A stretch of DNA of 64,000 bases, taken from assembly GCA_944472135.2 (NCBI GenBank), contig OX235262.1, forward strand, positions 68,014,887 through 68,078,886. The letters run 5' to 3'. A program made the position numbers and the translations under genes. Positions 32,379 to 44,925 of this stretch are shown piece by piece; positions within the stretch are counted from its first letter, which is position 1, and each line of letters begins with the position of its first letter. Origin of the DNA: Trichobilharzia regenti. Lineage: Eukaryota > Platyhelminthes > Trematoda > Strigeidida > Schistosomatidae. The notes beneath the pieces were generated by a model that did no database searches, had not been told where the DNA came from, and saw nothing but the letters and a program-made list of their open reading frames with translations.

Positions 32379-33344
32379 GTAATTACAATATTTCCACTCT
32401 CAAAAGTTAATTAATTTAGTATCTGTAAGTACACTTGAGATGACAACAATTCTTCTTTAAAATACTAATGGTCTAAATTTCAAATTTACTCATCTGGAAG
32501 TAAATTCAGGTGAGTGGAGAAATTTCACTTCATTTATAAATACGTCATCTCTTCGTATTCTACTACCTGCTGACGACATCTGTGTTTATCTCAATGGATA
32601 ATGACACTCTTAGCAGATAATTGTTGTCACTCTTAATACTATCGTCATGGTATGGCGTTGCGTTGGATAGATTTTGAGTACAGAACTTGTTTTTTTTTAC
32701 TGGTGACTAACGCAAATACAGTCTACTTCACCGAAAGCAGCATATTTTAAAAACAAAAAATAATCATACAGAAATCTGATAAATGACAGTCATAGGTATT
32801 AGATGTTTTCGTCAATTATCTGATTATACGTGTCAGTATTTCTGATGAGATACAAGTATCCTAGCATTATCCATACATACATAGATCTAATTATTTTTAT
32901 GTTTTGTTGTTGTTATACTGACTTTATTAATTAATCTATGACTGTTGTCATTGCCATCATAGGGATAAGTGAATAACTCTAAGAGCTCATCTGATAAGGA
33001 CAGATTCCTTCTCCTTACTCTTGTTTTGTTCACCTTTTTTTTCTCATTTCGTTTTCATCCAGCTATAAGTTGAGTAAACAAAATTATAGGGTTTCAATCA
33101 ACAATATTTTTGGATAAAAAAGTTAGGCGAAAACTTTATGGAGTTATGATAACATCTTGTTTTCTGAAGGAGTTTTACATAAGCTTAAGGTCCTAGGGTC
33201 AATCACTATGTGTTTTACTCTAGTAGATTCAATGATTCGGTTTCATTTCGTACAGAAAATCCCTAAGTGGAATATATGCCTGATGATGGTTAGCAGTTAA
33301 TAGAAAGCCTTGAACCTTGGTGGACATTTACTACATATTATTAT
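32379..33344. other. No recognised feature
   Basis: AT-rich DNA downstream of the candidate exon; no repeat seen. Confidence 0.5.
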
Positions 33345-36300
33345 TCTTTTGGGTTCCGAATGGATTACAGGGGCTTCAGCAGCACATCTCCACTTTGTTA
33401 TATCTTCTGCTGTTCCCCTCAGCTGCCTCCATGACTGTCCATAATAACTCATTTCTTCCATGTCATCTTCACACTAACGACCTAATCGTTGCTTCCCACT
33501 GGTATTCCACTTGAGCAATGGCTTGCATTGCGCGCGATGGCATTCGACGGCCTCCTCAACATGTGCCCGATTCACCTCCATTTTCTTCTACACATTTGTT
33601 GAGTAATAGCCTCTTGGTTGGTTTGTTGCCAACCAGAGTACCTTGTTGCTAATTCTTCGGGTTCAGCCATCTGATCTTCAGTATGGAGCCAGCCGGTGGA
33701 GGTGCCAACTGTTGATAAAAGTCCACAGCCTGTTAGAAATCCTTTTCGTGACGGACACGCAGTGCAGGATTCTGACTCGTAGAGAAGTACCGACAGACTG
33801 ACTTCACATTTGTGTTGCAAATCCAAATCTTGTTCTTTCTACTGAGTGAGTGAAGTGAGGAAGATTTCCAAACTTATATTAGGTTGATGAAGGCGTATCT
33901 CTCCTCTTCAATTCTGACTGTGACATCTTCATACTTTCCGCTTGCCTGTGGTTGAAACTATGTTTCCTAGGCAAGTGAAGGAAGTAACCTCTGCCAAGTC
34001 TCTTCCATTGACGTTGATATGTTCTAGTTATTGTTGCTGGTTATTGCTGCTGTTGGTCGGTTGTTTATCTTCATCACCTTCGTCTTCTCTGTGTTCACCC
34101 GCAGTCCTCTCTTCGCTGCCTGCCTCTTTAGTCATTTTGTTGCATTTTGCCTGCAAGTATTCGAGTTTGTGTGAAATCAGACATAAGTCGTCCACTAAGT
34201 ACAGATCTTCTACAGTCTTCTTATGGACAGTCCAGCGTATTTCTGTCTTCTCAATCCCAAAGTACAATCTGATTCATAATGCAGTCCACCACAATTAAGA
34301 ATATCATCGGTGATAATAAACAGCCATTCTCGTTTTACTCCTGTATTTACTTCAAAGGCTTCACCAAGTTTTCCATTTTGGATAACTTGACTTGTGTCAT
34401 TGTCACATAGCCAGCTGTTGAATGAGTTTTATAAAGATTTGGACACTGCACGCCGTAGTATCGAAGTAGTTTCCGAATTATTTCTCGGTCAACGCTGTCT
34501 GTTGAAGGCCTTTTCAAAGGAGATGAAAGAAGTTGAGGCATAGTTTTGACTTCCATTCTATACTTTGTTCTATGACGATGCAGAGATTTGTAATTCGATT
34601 AACACACGATTTGCCTTTCCTGAATTCATCTTGTTCCGGCAGGGGAGTTCTGCATCCAATGCATCTTTCATTCTCCCCGGGATGACATGACTTAGTATTT
34701 TACTTGTGTAGACAATAGGATGATTCCAAGACAGTTCTAGCAGAGGTCTGACTAGGTCACCCTTCTTTGGTAGCGTGACAAGGTAGCCAGCCTTTCTTTC
34801 AATCGACAGGTACCTTTCCTCCCTTCCAAAAGTTTGCAATAATGGCGTGAAGACATCTGTCACAGTGTCTGGGTCCATTTTTAGTTTTTTGCAGGGAATT
34901 CCATCTGGTCCTACAGCCTTCCCTGCGGGACTTTGGCAGCCTAATCCGATTCAGGATTTCTGCTTTCGTTTGAGAATTAGTTTCCCCTGGCTGGCAGTTC
35001 TGCGTGTGCTGTTGGTGGTACTTTTGGGCAAGTTGCAGGTGGTGGTGGATTTAAGAGTTCTTTGAAGTGACCAGCCCATTGTTTCATTTGTTTCCCCCCT
35101 TCGTAATCAGGTTCTCTAAAGCCTCTTTTATTGGTTTCATTATCTTAGTTGATCTCTTCCAAGGTAGAGACGTCGTTATTTGAAATAATGTTCTGAGATC
35201 TGTTTTGCGTGTGGCTTGTTCTGCTTCACCTGCCAGCCAGTGTGTCTCAGAACTTTGTCTTTCCCAGCAGTCTTCCTCACTGCTTTATTCAGTGCAGTGT
35301 ACATTGAACTCAGCTTCTCCTTCTGTTACCTATCTTTGCATTAACTCATCCTTTCTTTCACCATCATCCTATCCCCAATTAGCTTTCAGGTATCCGTTGA
35401 GAGCCATTCTTTATCTTGTCCTTTCTTTCTTCTTAGAACAGTTGTACGCGTTTCGTTGGACATCATCTTCAGTGAGGTTGTTACAATGTTCTTCCAATCA
35501 AGTTTCTTCAGTGATGCCACTTAGTGTCTCTGACTTTGCTCTGATGTCTTCAATGAAGGCATCACTTGTGGATTTTTCCTTCATTTTCTGAATGTTGAAC
35601 CTGAATTGAGGTCTGTCTTCTGTTGTTTTCATGGATTTCAGCTTCACCTTGAAGGTTCCTGGGACTAGATGATGTCCTGAGCCCACATCTGCTCTCCTTC
35701 TCAACTTTGTGTCCAGCGGACTGGCTGCGTCTCCATTTCCTTGAGCAACATTGAGGTGAAGTCTGTCTGGTTTGTGCTGTGTCCGTCAGGCGAAATCCAT
35801 GTTGCGTTGTGTATATCTTTGTGTTTGGATACCTTGCCTCCGATCACCAAATCACTGAAAGCGCAGAAGTCTGCAAATAGTTCTTCGTTCTCATTCATTT
35901 CTTCGAACGCCAGCCTCTTGACCTATGATTAGTTCTTTTCCTGTATTATCTGCTCCCAGTTTGGCGTCCATATCTCCCATAATCGATTTTGATTTCACCA
36001 TTTGGGATGTTGTCCACTACTGTTTGCAGTGATCTATGGAAATCTTCCTTCGTTTCTTGTTCCAAGTTGTTTCTAGCACCGCGCGTACCATTGAATAATT
36101 TTCACCTTCCTTCTTTCCCTATCAGTTGACTCTTGCTGCAATGATCCTGGATGAAATTGATTCTCACTGCATTAGTACTTTGGCTGCGACTAGTGACATC
36201 ATTATAGTTACTCACCGTCTCAGTGTGCTCGTGGTTGTCGTCTAGGTGATGTGAGTAGATTAGTGACTCTCCAGTTGGGAATTTGAATAGTCCGCATCCA

Positions 36301-36500
36301 TTCCATCGGCTCTCGCAGATACCCAGCACTTTTATGCCATATCTTCGCATTTCTTTGGCTACCTAGACAGTTTTCTCAGTCTCGTACATTATACGAACAT
36401 TCCATATTCTCATCCTTATTCTTGTTTTCATTGAGAAAGGACACATCGACTGGCTGATTGGCCTCCCAAAGGCTTCCACCAGCCCGCTGTGTAATTTTGC
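33345..36500 (-). mobile_element. Near full-length, dead RTE (SR2-like) retrotransposon
   Basis: Read right to left, the product begins near 36410 with MRIWNVR and YETEKT and continues KEMRRYGIKVLGICESRWNG (endonuclease start), GDMDAKLGADN near 35965, FCAFSDLVIGGKV and TWISPDG (35700-35898), ADVGSGHHLV (end of endonuclease), then the reverse transcriptase: LPKKGDLVRPL and IPGRMKDALDAELP (34570-34878), STDSVDREIIRKLLRYYGV (34347-34556), and the RTE C-terminus QMAEPEELATRY with QQMCRRKWR (33572-33826). Each piece sits in a different frame, with several stops and frameshifts between. Length (about 3.15 kb) and order fit a single RTE copy. The 3' end is at the TTATTATT tract near 33340. Confidence 0.85.
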
Positions 36501-36569
36501 CTCTATAATTCGAATGAAGAATAAGATTGTCATTTGAATTTTTTGTATTTGATAGGTTTAGTAGTGTGA

Positions 36570-36630
36570 GGTTGCTAGCTCCACCCCAAACCTCTCCTCT
36601 TTATTGGGCTTGGGGCCAGCTAGAAAACTA
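36570..36630 (-). repeat. SINE S2 body scrap
   Basis: TTGCTAGCTCCACCCCAAAC and CTCCTCTTTATTGGGC are the reverse of the S2 body. Confidence 0.45.
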
Positions 36631-36889
36631 TCAAGCCAGTTAACCAGGCTACATTAATACTTTCATTGAGTCTGCTTTATGAAGAATATTTTACTAGTGC
36701 AGAATTACTGACAGTTTAGCATAAAGTGACATTTGGAAAATCTATTGGCTATCACAAAAGTTGGGTTTATTCCTCATTACATTTATCGAACCATTCTTAT
36801 GTGTTATTATATTATTGTTGCTTTAGGTTCCATGTGAAATATAGGGACACCACAATATATATCACTATTTCATCAGGTTCTCTAAATTC

Positions 36890-37580
36890 CTCTTTAGCTA
36901 GCCCTATGATTGCTCACATCCACTCATTCCCTCTGCACACGATCTCTTTCGTGTCATTCTTGAATCTGCAACCGTCTCTTTGTTTTCCATTCGGGTTTCA
37001 CTCGAGCAATGGGCTGAAGAGTGAAGTCATTCGACGGTCTCCTCAGCGTGTGTTCGATACATACCCATTTTCTTTGACATACTTGTTGGGGAATAGGTTC
37101 ATGGTAGGCTCGTTCACAAAGTTTCTTGTTGCTTATTCTTTCTAGCTATTTGATGCTTAATATGAATAGAAAGTAGCTCTTGGTTAAAGTCCACAGTAGC
37201 CAGTTGAAAATCCTTTTGGTAAAGTGAGGGCATAGTTTCTGAAGCATAGAGAAGAAGTGAATTGACATCGGTGCTGAATTTTGTTCTTTATGCTGAACGC
37301 AGAAGACTTCCGAACTGATTTCAAAATGATGTAAGTCTGTCTTGCTTTTCCAATTCTAACTGCCTGTGATACCTTCATCTGTACAGCCTGCAGTTGAAAG
37401 TATGCTGCCTAGATAAGTAAAGGAAGTGGCTTTTTTCAAATTCCTCCCGCTTATAGTGATTGGGGCTTGTTGTTAGTGGTTAGGTGTCTTCAACACTTCT
37501 TATTTCTCTATGTTCACTTGAAGTCCTGTCTTTTCTGCTTCCTCTGGCAGTTTTCTGGTTTTCTCATGATGTATATAATC
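36890..37580 (-). mobile_element. RTE 3' fragment, 5'-truncated
   Basis: The reverse strand encodes remnants such as VRIGKARQTYIILKSVRKSSAFSIKNKI (7184-7378 offset in the 37-kb block, about 37184-37378), equivalent to GKARNTF..L.PIWKSS..S..NKI of the other RTE copies, plus the downstream tail. It lies just upstream of the full-length RTE copy in the same orientation but is a separate insertion. Confidence 0.7.
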
Positions 37581-38439
37581 TTATTCCTGCTATATAGTTA
37601 AATGTGGGGCCCCACGGAAATAGCTAGAATAATATTATTTACTTAAGAAAATATAATTCAAAAATTCAAAGTCTCCTTGTAACTGAGAAGGTGTATGAAT
37701 ACATTTTGTCTACTCCTAAGGAAGGCAATACACCTCTGTTCTAGTTGTTATTCTCACTGTGTTTTTTTTCTGTATATCTTCCGGTCACCATACAAAATTC
37801 AAGGTTTATCTGATTAGTGTCATTCTTAGTGATATTACACACAGTTGGTGGCCTAGTAAACAAAATAAGGAGACAGCTTTTTCTTTAAGATATACTAAGC
37901 ATTACTGCTGGTCACTTCCTCTTAAACTACTCAAGTTTTATACTAAAAAGCAAATTTAAAATAAAGGAAAAATGACATCGTACTTACCACTTGATGACAA
38001 TCTTTACGACGGAAACAGAATTCAGTGACTAACTTTACGTCTGTTCAACTAGTAAAAACCTGTATGATATGAGTAATTTATCATTAACGTTGATAAAACT
38101 AAACCGTAAGACTAAAAGCTTCTTTTAAAGTCAGTAAAATAGACATGAAAATGTTAAACAGAGCACAGCTGAAGTTTCTTGCTATTTTTATGAGCAGCAG
38201 TCAAATCGGATGTTCTCAGTTGATGTAGTGGTCTATGAGCAGATGCATTAATATAAGCAAAAATTTTCTTTTAATTATATTTGGTTGTTTTCTTTCCATA
38301 GAATAATGAATAGTATAAGTCTGGCAAATTTGCTTCCTTGGAATGTACAGTGGCATTTATTTACAATTTTTTTTCTTCATGACGGACATTAGTAACCAAA
38401 TTACTGAGCTCTCCTACTCACAGCTATTAATATTAGTCA

Positions 38440-38900
38440 TTATATAAAAGGAGTTGGACAATTGTATTAGAGTTGCGTAATAAGGTGAATAATTTTAATG
38501 GATGAGTTGTCACCAGGGTGAACATAGAAACAAAGGGGCACATTACGTTACGTTATAAGGAGTTAGAGAGACAAACAAACGAATAAAAATTAAGTCAAAA
38601 GAAATCAACAAGGACGTTACCAGTGGCAGCAGAAGTAGTTGAATAATTTTCTTTTGTATGCGTATCTTCTGTTATTCTATCTAAATGGCTAGAACTTCAG
38701 CGATTCAGAAAAGACGAAAGCATATTGCCTTTGGTAAGTTGTTCTTCACTTTGTAGATTACTTTGAGGGAGGAGTTTGTTGTAACAGAATGACTAATGTT
38801 AACGAGATATTCCATTATTGCAATAATATTGTTACGTAACTCTAATACATTTATGCAACTCCTTTTATACAGGGACTTTGTCAACTCATCACTTTTATTG
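38440..38900 (-). pseudogene. Family B-like Penelope GIY-YIG end
   Basis: The reverse strand reads IAIMEYLVNISHSVTTNSSL, KVIYKVKNNLPKAICFRLF, then AEVLAI and RIQKKII. This parallels EHLVQTGHK..., IIYQVPNRLPKSSKHRML, AEAIAIRLKQPV of the copy at 63060. A 37-39 bp segment at 38444-38482 recurs inverted at 38833-38872. A related 3' piece lies at 1260-1500. Confidence 0.6.
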
Positions 38901-38999
38901 CTAACTTCCTTCAATTAAAGAAGTGTACACAGATGTGATTGTACAGTTAAAGAAAATGAATTGGCTGGAAAGAGCCTCTTCTCTGAAATAGGTGTTTTA

Positions 39000-39945
39000 T
39001 TTTCATTAATATTCGATTGTAGAGTTAAAACGAGATCTACACAATTCATTCCTGGAGAAAATAATCTGTGTATCTCTCAGAATCCAGTTTAATTCAGAAG
39101 CATAATCAGAAGTCCGTGAACTACCATTTCTAGACTGCCTAGTTAAGAGAATAGAAAACGGACATTGTAGTATATCCATATTCAGGGAGAAAACCTACTC
39201 CAATAAATATTTAGACTTCAAATCATCACACCACATCAGCGCAAAGATTTCAGTTGTTTCACGTCTTCCTAAACGAGAATACTCTTTGATAACGGATGAG
39301 AAAGAAAAGGAAGAAGATATATCAAACATTACTGCAATTCTCAAGCAAAACAACTACCCAAGGAACTTCATTAACATTAAGTATGGCCGAAAATGCACTC
39401 CGAAAACATGGACTTCAACAGTCGTCATTCTATACAAAGCAGAGACGTCAGACGATATCAGAAGAGTACTCAATCAGTTCGACATTAGAGTTTTCTTCAA
39501 AACATCAGAGACACTTCAAAGCAACCTTGTCCATATAAAAGGCCAAATCCCTAAAGATTCTCTATCTAATTGTGTCTATAAAATAAAATGCTCGGAATGT
39601 GATGCAATCTATATCGGACAAACATCTCGAGAAATCAAAATCAGAAGAAATGAACACTGTAGAGCATCTTTTCGACTACCAAGAAATCCAGCTGAACTAG
39701 AAAAACGTGAAAAATCATCAGCCATAGGTGGTGGTCTACGCACTATAGAATCAGGCCATAAAACTGATTTTGACAATATTGAAATAATCCAGAAAAACTT
39801 CAGAAATCACAAAGAACGTCTAATATCAGAAGCACTTCATATCAAGTGGAATCCAAATTGCCTGAATAAGAATGATGGACCAAAACACAATCTGACCTGG
39901 TTACATCACCTCTCCTGTGAAGTGACAAAATCAACACAAATGTGA
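39000..39945 (+). mobile_element. Penelope-like element, family C
   Basis: RT thumb remnants at 39100-39285 (LPFLDCLVKRIENGHCS in mixed frames) lead into a clean 219-residue frame carrying linker and GIY-YIG endonuclease. The product lacks the catalytic RT half, so this is a 5'-truncated copy. Confidence 0.75.
39286..39945 (+). CDS. GIY-YIG endonuclease of Penelope-like family C
   Basis: The frame has 219 residues. At 1-40: thumb/linker LKQNNYPRNFINIKYG. About 75-100: VFFKTSETLQSNLVHIKGQI. About 105-140: CVYKIKCSECDAIYIGQTSR then EIKIRRNEH (two cysteines, YIGQT, catalytic R). About 160-175: ESGHKTDF. About 185-195: HKERLISEALHIK (catalytic E). At the end: NLTWLHHLSCE. All expected catalytic positions are visible, so the domain is intact although the element is truncated. 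This is the best preserved GIY-YIG in the window. Confidence 0.8.
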   Translation: MITDEKEKEEDISNITAILKQNNYPRNFINIKYGRKCTPKTWTSTVVILYKAETSDDIRRVLNQFDIRVFFKTSETLQSNLVHIKGQIPKDSLSNCVYKIKCSECDAIYIGQTSREIKIRRNEHCRASFRLPRNPAELEKREKSSAIGGGLRTIESGHKTDFDNIEIIQKNFRNHKERLISEALHIKWNPNCLNKNDGPKHNLTWLHHLSCEVTKSTQM

Positions 39946-40385
39946 TAAGCAAGTTCACTATGTAAACACACGCTGCTTTTATAATTTTACACACTGGTCA
40001 AATCCAACAATCTACACTTAGTTTTGTTATATTTACCGAATGGCCAACTTGACAATGAAAAATGACCCAAGACTGACGAACGATGATCAAGTTAGTAAAC
40101 TTTGTTCTGATATCATAACAGATGCACTATTACTTTCCTTATTTGGTTTAGTGATCTTCATTGCTATTTTGACTTTCATTATTTCCCTTTAAATTGACCT
40201 AAGTCTATTTTCTCACCCCTTAACTCTTTGTTATAAATATGCTGAGATTTAATAATAATGCTGGTTTAATAATACTTTGATAAAGCTATTAGAATTAAAT
40301 AGGGAAACGTCAGTAAAAACAATATCGTTTTGTTTTTCATTCATTGAGAAATACAGAAACCTTTATTATAATATTCGATTGTGAC

Positions 40386-40446
40386 TAGCAGTGGTACCGA
40401 GGATGCATGTTCTATGTAATTTTTGACTTCTCAGATGGATGCACCT
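40386..40446 (-). ncRNA. Decayed Smα hammerhead relic
   Basis: Reverse strand: GGTGCATCCATCTGAGAAGTC ends the 5' half, and GAACATGCATCCTCGGTACC gives the 3' half. CTGATGA has become CTGAGAA and GAAA has become GAAC, so it is inactive. Confidence 0.55.
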
Positions 40447-40587
40447 TCATTAAGAAAGATAACCATGTTACCAATGAGATTGTCATCCGTTAACTTCAAA
40501 CAAATAGTATGAAGATTCGACTCGAATAGTTTGCAAATCAAAACAAACAGGTCGCTTAAACTGACAATATGAAGTCACTTCAACAAC

Positions 40588-40820
40588 TTGTCGGTGGCAC
40601 ATTGGTAGAATGCTCGCTAACGGTGCAAGTTGTTCGGGGTTTGTTCACTATCCAACGCAATTCTTTACCTCGCTAGACCAGTAATATGACTTGTAATGAG
40701 GGGAGGTTGGTCGTGAAGCTAGCAACCTCATCCCGTAAAACTAAAACATCACTCCTATCGAAACTTCAAGCCTCTAGCTTAAAGCTATATGTTCCACTCG
40801 GGGAACGTAAATAAATAAAT
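40588..40820 (+). mobile_element. SINE S2
   Basis: TGTCGGTGGCACATTGGTAG, GAGGGGAGGTTGGTCGTGAA, GCTAGCAACCTCATCCCG and CCACTCGGGGAACGTAAA. Confidence 0.75.
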
Positions 40821-40915
40821 TCAACAACTCAATTATCGAAATCACTTGGCCAACTTATTTTCTATCCACGTATACATTTTAGTGCATTTCCATTGAAGTT
40901 TCAACCTACTACTAT

Positions 40916-41257
40916 TGTAACAACAGAAGACAAGAGCCAGGCAACAGTTCGTTTATTTACGAAATCAACACGTATTTATTTATTTATTTCCATGTACATT
41001 ATTATAGCTTATTCAAGCAAGCAAACACAGTCTTCTGATTGGTTGTTTCTCACTTCAAGTTAATCTTGCATCTCTTTTTGGCTGTTTCTTGAATGTTAGG
41101 TCATCTATATGCTAATTATACCCACCTACGCAAAGTCTGCTGTGGTTGTTTGTTGAATCAGTCTTTGTTCTGACTTATCTCACGACCAATATTGAGGACG
41201 TAAACATTGACGTAAATGACTGTCTACCAATTTGGATAGCAGCCAACTCTCACCACA
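40916..41257 (-). mobile_element. Diverged solo LTR of the same family
   Basis: The reverse strand runs TGTGGTGAGAG... to ...TTGTTACA and is flanked by CTAT at 40912-40915 and 41258-41261 (4-bp duplication). It is about 342 bp long and visibly older than the other copies, with many substitutions and degraded ATTGG boxes. Confidence 0.88.
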
Positions 41258-41261
41258 CTAT

Positions 41262-42084
41262 GAATATTTTACAGGAAATGTCAGTAAGACACTGTAGAGT
41301 CTCGGAGTAAGAGTCAGAAAGAACAATACTGCTTCAAATAACATGTTAGTTATTGTTTACAAAGATTAAAACTTGCTGAGAATTACTTTTTGTTTACAAA
41401 CTGCGTGCGACTACTGCAACTACATCCACTACCAGTTATCTATTATTTCAGTAGTCTGACTCTATCAATCATAAACAGTATTGACCATTTTATATGTGAC
41501 AGTTCATTCACAGTTTCTAATATCCTGTTATGCTTTTAACGATATGTCATGTATATTATTAGTTGTCGAATCTAAACAAGATCTTATCAAAGGTGATATA
41601 TTTTTCTTTTTATACTGCCTATCAATTAAGCGTTAACCTGTCAACGATAACAGTTATTAGTAGTTGTTACCTGATGTGAAATCATGAAATAATACAAAAC
41701 ACTCTATTTGCTTGTTTAATTATCTTTGAATTGTGCGTGATAACTTTTATGATATAAAATTACTTTATGAAGGAAAATTAAGATCAGAAGGAGATAAGCA
41801 ATTGTTACTGTTTATTACATTGAGGTGTCATCGAGCGTTAAAACAGTTAAAGAGAACAACAGAAGACAGATAAATAATGCGAAACTCTCTGCAATCGTTA
41901 ATCAGTAATTGCAAGAGATTTTTCTCTTAGCATTTTAAGTAGAAAATTAAAGCGTTATAGTAATTAGGTGTTAATGCTTTTGAAATGTACAGAATTTGTG
42001 CTGCTACTATCATTTTTCCTATTAATGCGTTTGGAGAAATTTGTTCAAAAAACTGATAATACACAATAAAAAATAATTGAACTT
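41262..42084. other. No recognised feature
   Basis: AT-rich DNA between the solo LTR and the S4 locus. Confidence 0.5.
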
Positions 42085-42656
42085 AAAGAACCTGATACCA
42101 TTCAACTCTAAGCCGTTGAAATCACAGTTATCATCTGTGTGAGATCTCATACCTGTCAAAATCATGACTGTTATTAGATGGTTGGAGGCCATCGAAAGCA
42201 ATCCCCAGTCAGCAAGGCGTATCTGCAACTTTAAAGGAATGCATGTCCCTTCTGAGATTCGAACTCGCGTCACGCGGTGAGTACTACAATCAGAGACGTT
42301 ACCACTGAGCTATTCGAACTCGTGATTGATCTCCTGTAGCACTGTATTGGATATTTTTAACTGGACATTAGTTAGTAACTAGTGTAATGTGTCTAGTTCT
42401 GTATTTGGTAAAGATTGGATCTCAGAAGGGACATGAGTTCCTTCACGGTTTCAAATACGCCTTGATGACGGGTGAGTGTCGACGAGCACGAAACCTAGAT
42501 CAAGCGAGGCTCCCTGTTGGTTGCTTCAAACAATTCACAGTGCATCGTGACGGCCAGAAACCTAGCATGGTGGCCACATTGTAAAACTGACTGATTGAAT
42601 TCAATACGCACCGAAAATAGGACTAGACACATTACACTAGTTACTGACTAGTGTCC
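42085..42656. mobile_element. Composite SINE S4 locus with inverted arms
   Basis: The reverse strand at 42245-42330 holds a tRNA-like head (ATAGCTCAGTGGTAACGTC, GAGTTCGAATCTCAG). Bases 42363-42410 and 42609-42656 are about 48-bp inverted repeats (GTAACTAGTGTAATGTGTC in both). A related GGACACTAGTTAATGACTAG lies at 50075-50120. Confidence 0.6.
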
Positions 42657-43664
42657 AGTGAGAAAAGTCATGATCATTTAGATAGACGCATTACTGCTAT
42701 AATAATTAAAATCCATTCACTCATAAAGACCGGCATTTGTTGGCTAAAAGTAGTATGCATATATTAATGTAGGATACAATTAAGCATACGTTTGAGTGAT
42801 GCTTATCAAGAAATTCACCGTTGTAAATGATGTTTAGGAGGAGAGTGTTCGCTTTATCCGCAGCAGTAAGATTGTGTCGGTAATTCCTGTTTGCTAATAT
42901 TTTTAATTGTTGGATTTATTATTATCATCTGAAATTCAAAAACGTCTCACATAATACGTTTATAGTAGCTGCTATGGAAAGACGATATATACAAACAAGC
43001 ACCTGGTAATAGTCCTGTGGAAGCTTTGTGTGGAAATAATTCAATTCGAGAAATGAGTCAGTGATATACTGAAGAACACAAGTGAAAGATCTCCACTTCT
43101 TAAATATAAATAAACATGATCATATGAATGACAGAACGCAGAGAAGTTTGATTTCATGATCAGTGAACAATCATCCCCTCCATTGCTGGATAAGATTTAA
43201 GTAGCTCACGTTTTTTCAACTTTTAAGTAATGATTACATAGCAAAATCAGTTTGAGATTTTATCTGTGAATACCATTTCTCAAAAGTAGTTTTGAAGGTG
43301 GATGATTGATGGTAACCAGCAAGAAGTTAGTATCATTTCAAAATGCACAGTAATTGCTAGTCTTCTAGTTTGGTGGTCAGATTGCACAGTTTACTGTCAG
43401 AATCTAGTCACCACTAAGAAATAAATGACATTGAGACGGTGGCGACAAACCTGTAAGTACATATAACTCTGAAAGACCAAGGTGTTTCAAGACAATATAT
43501 ATTTACACTGAAAGTTAAATTTCCTGAAACAGTCAAATGCTAAATTTCGAATGAAAACAACCGGCTTATCGCTAAGTTGTTCAAAAGGAATAAAAGTGCA
43601 AGGGAACTAGTATTAGAATTTGCACGTCAGAATCGCTATGGTCCTTCTTCTGGTATCAACCCTC
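42657..43664. other. No recognised feature
   Basis: AT-rich DNA, no repeat or coding pattern seen. Confidence 0.5.
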
Positions 43665-43900
43665 ACAGGCATGTTTCACCACCTTTACAGACTCTCTGTG
43701 GTTCACTGATTCACTGATAGGATGTCTGCCAACCATTTATGTGTTCCAATGGTCAGTCTTCGGACGACGTATTTCTTACCCTCTCGAAGCCGGTACTAAG
43801 GACGGTAAGCGGAGAAGGTCATGTGTTAGGCTGGTAGCCCCCATCGGAATCTTCAAAGCCTTGTGTTCCGCCTGGAAGGTAAAGGAATTGAGAAAAGTAT
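43665..43900 (+). mobile_element. SINE S2, decayed
   Basis: CGACGTATTTCTTACCCTCT, GGAGAAGGTCATGTGTTAGG and TGGAAGGTAAAGGAATTG align with the S2 body. Confidence 0.5.
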
Positions 43901-44642
43901 TCGGATATATATTTATTTTAATGAATTTGAACAGTCTAGCAACATGCCGTTTACGCTCAGTCTAAATTTACTTATCATCTGAATACTATAAGAGTTGTGA
44001 ATAAAACCGAATATAAATTATTTTGCCTACTGTAAGTGAGTAGGTGTCATTTTTTATCCAACCACGGATGTCGAAGATAACATATCTTCACATGTTTGAT
44101 TAGTTAACAGAAAGCTGTGCAAGATATACGATTTATAGGTGTTATACGATTAACACTACTATGATCAGGAAAAGAGGAAGACGAAAACGTGATGGAAGCA
44201 CCTCGTATCAAAGTTAGCACCCATGCTAACCAGTTCTGTAGTCAAAGATACAACTTCTGAGTTATTCAACCTCAGATCTTGTTGCTTCCAACCACATAAC
44301 GTTAGAAGTCATCGAATAGATAGTTTCTTCTATCCAACATTTTATTTTGGAAAATTTGTGTGCAGATTATTAGCAGAAACGAAATCTGAAAGAAATTCGA
44401 TTTCGCCGTTCGATGGATATAATCAGTACAGTTTGCTTTTTTTCTGCACAGAACCAATGAAACCTACTGGGACTAAATAGATTATTTCTGCGATGTATAT
44501 CAATCAAATCTTTTTTGCAAATACCACAGTAAATGTATTTGAATTACTAAGTTTCCTCTGACTGAGTCAACTGAACATGATTCAGCCTATTCCCCTTGCA
44601 ACCACACTTTGTGAGTAATTTTCGTGAACTTTCATTTCAGTG

Positions 44643-44925
44643 TAGATTTCATCACAAGTCAACATCAGTTACAGAGAGCATTAAAAACCAGGGGGCACAG
44701 TGGATAGCTGTTTTGTCTTAAATTGGCTCTCTTTATCGGTGCTCACCGATAACCCCATCAGGAATTAAACCCGAGATAAAACTGGTTCACCAGGTGGATC
44801 AAAACCCTGTGATCCATAAGTTCAGGTTTTGTCTCAGATGGAGTCATGCGTGTGCACTGCCGAAGAATTCGGTGCTCCCTAGTTTTCAGTGACCTGTAAC
44901 TGATGTTCATTCATAACTTAACATA
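44643..44925. mobile_element. SINE S1, decayed inverted pair
   Basis: A reverse part (GATTTCATCACAAGTCAACA, 44647-44775) faces a forward part (ACTGCCGAAGAATTCGGTGC ... CCTAGTTTTCAGTGACC, 44790-44925). Confidence 0.5.

Noticed and set aside
34941..35065. + strand frame in the RTE region as a membrane protein
   Set aside because: Antisense translation of the dead RTE linker/RT; hydrophobicity is a by-product.
44223..44480. 85-codon open frame as a gene, or an exon after GTGTGCAG at 44365
   Set aside because: No recognisable domain; the exon reading ends after seven codons in the phase required by the upstream tetraspanin. Too weak to annotate.
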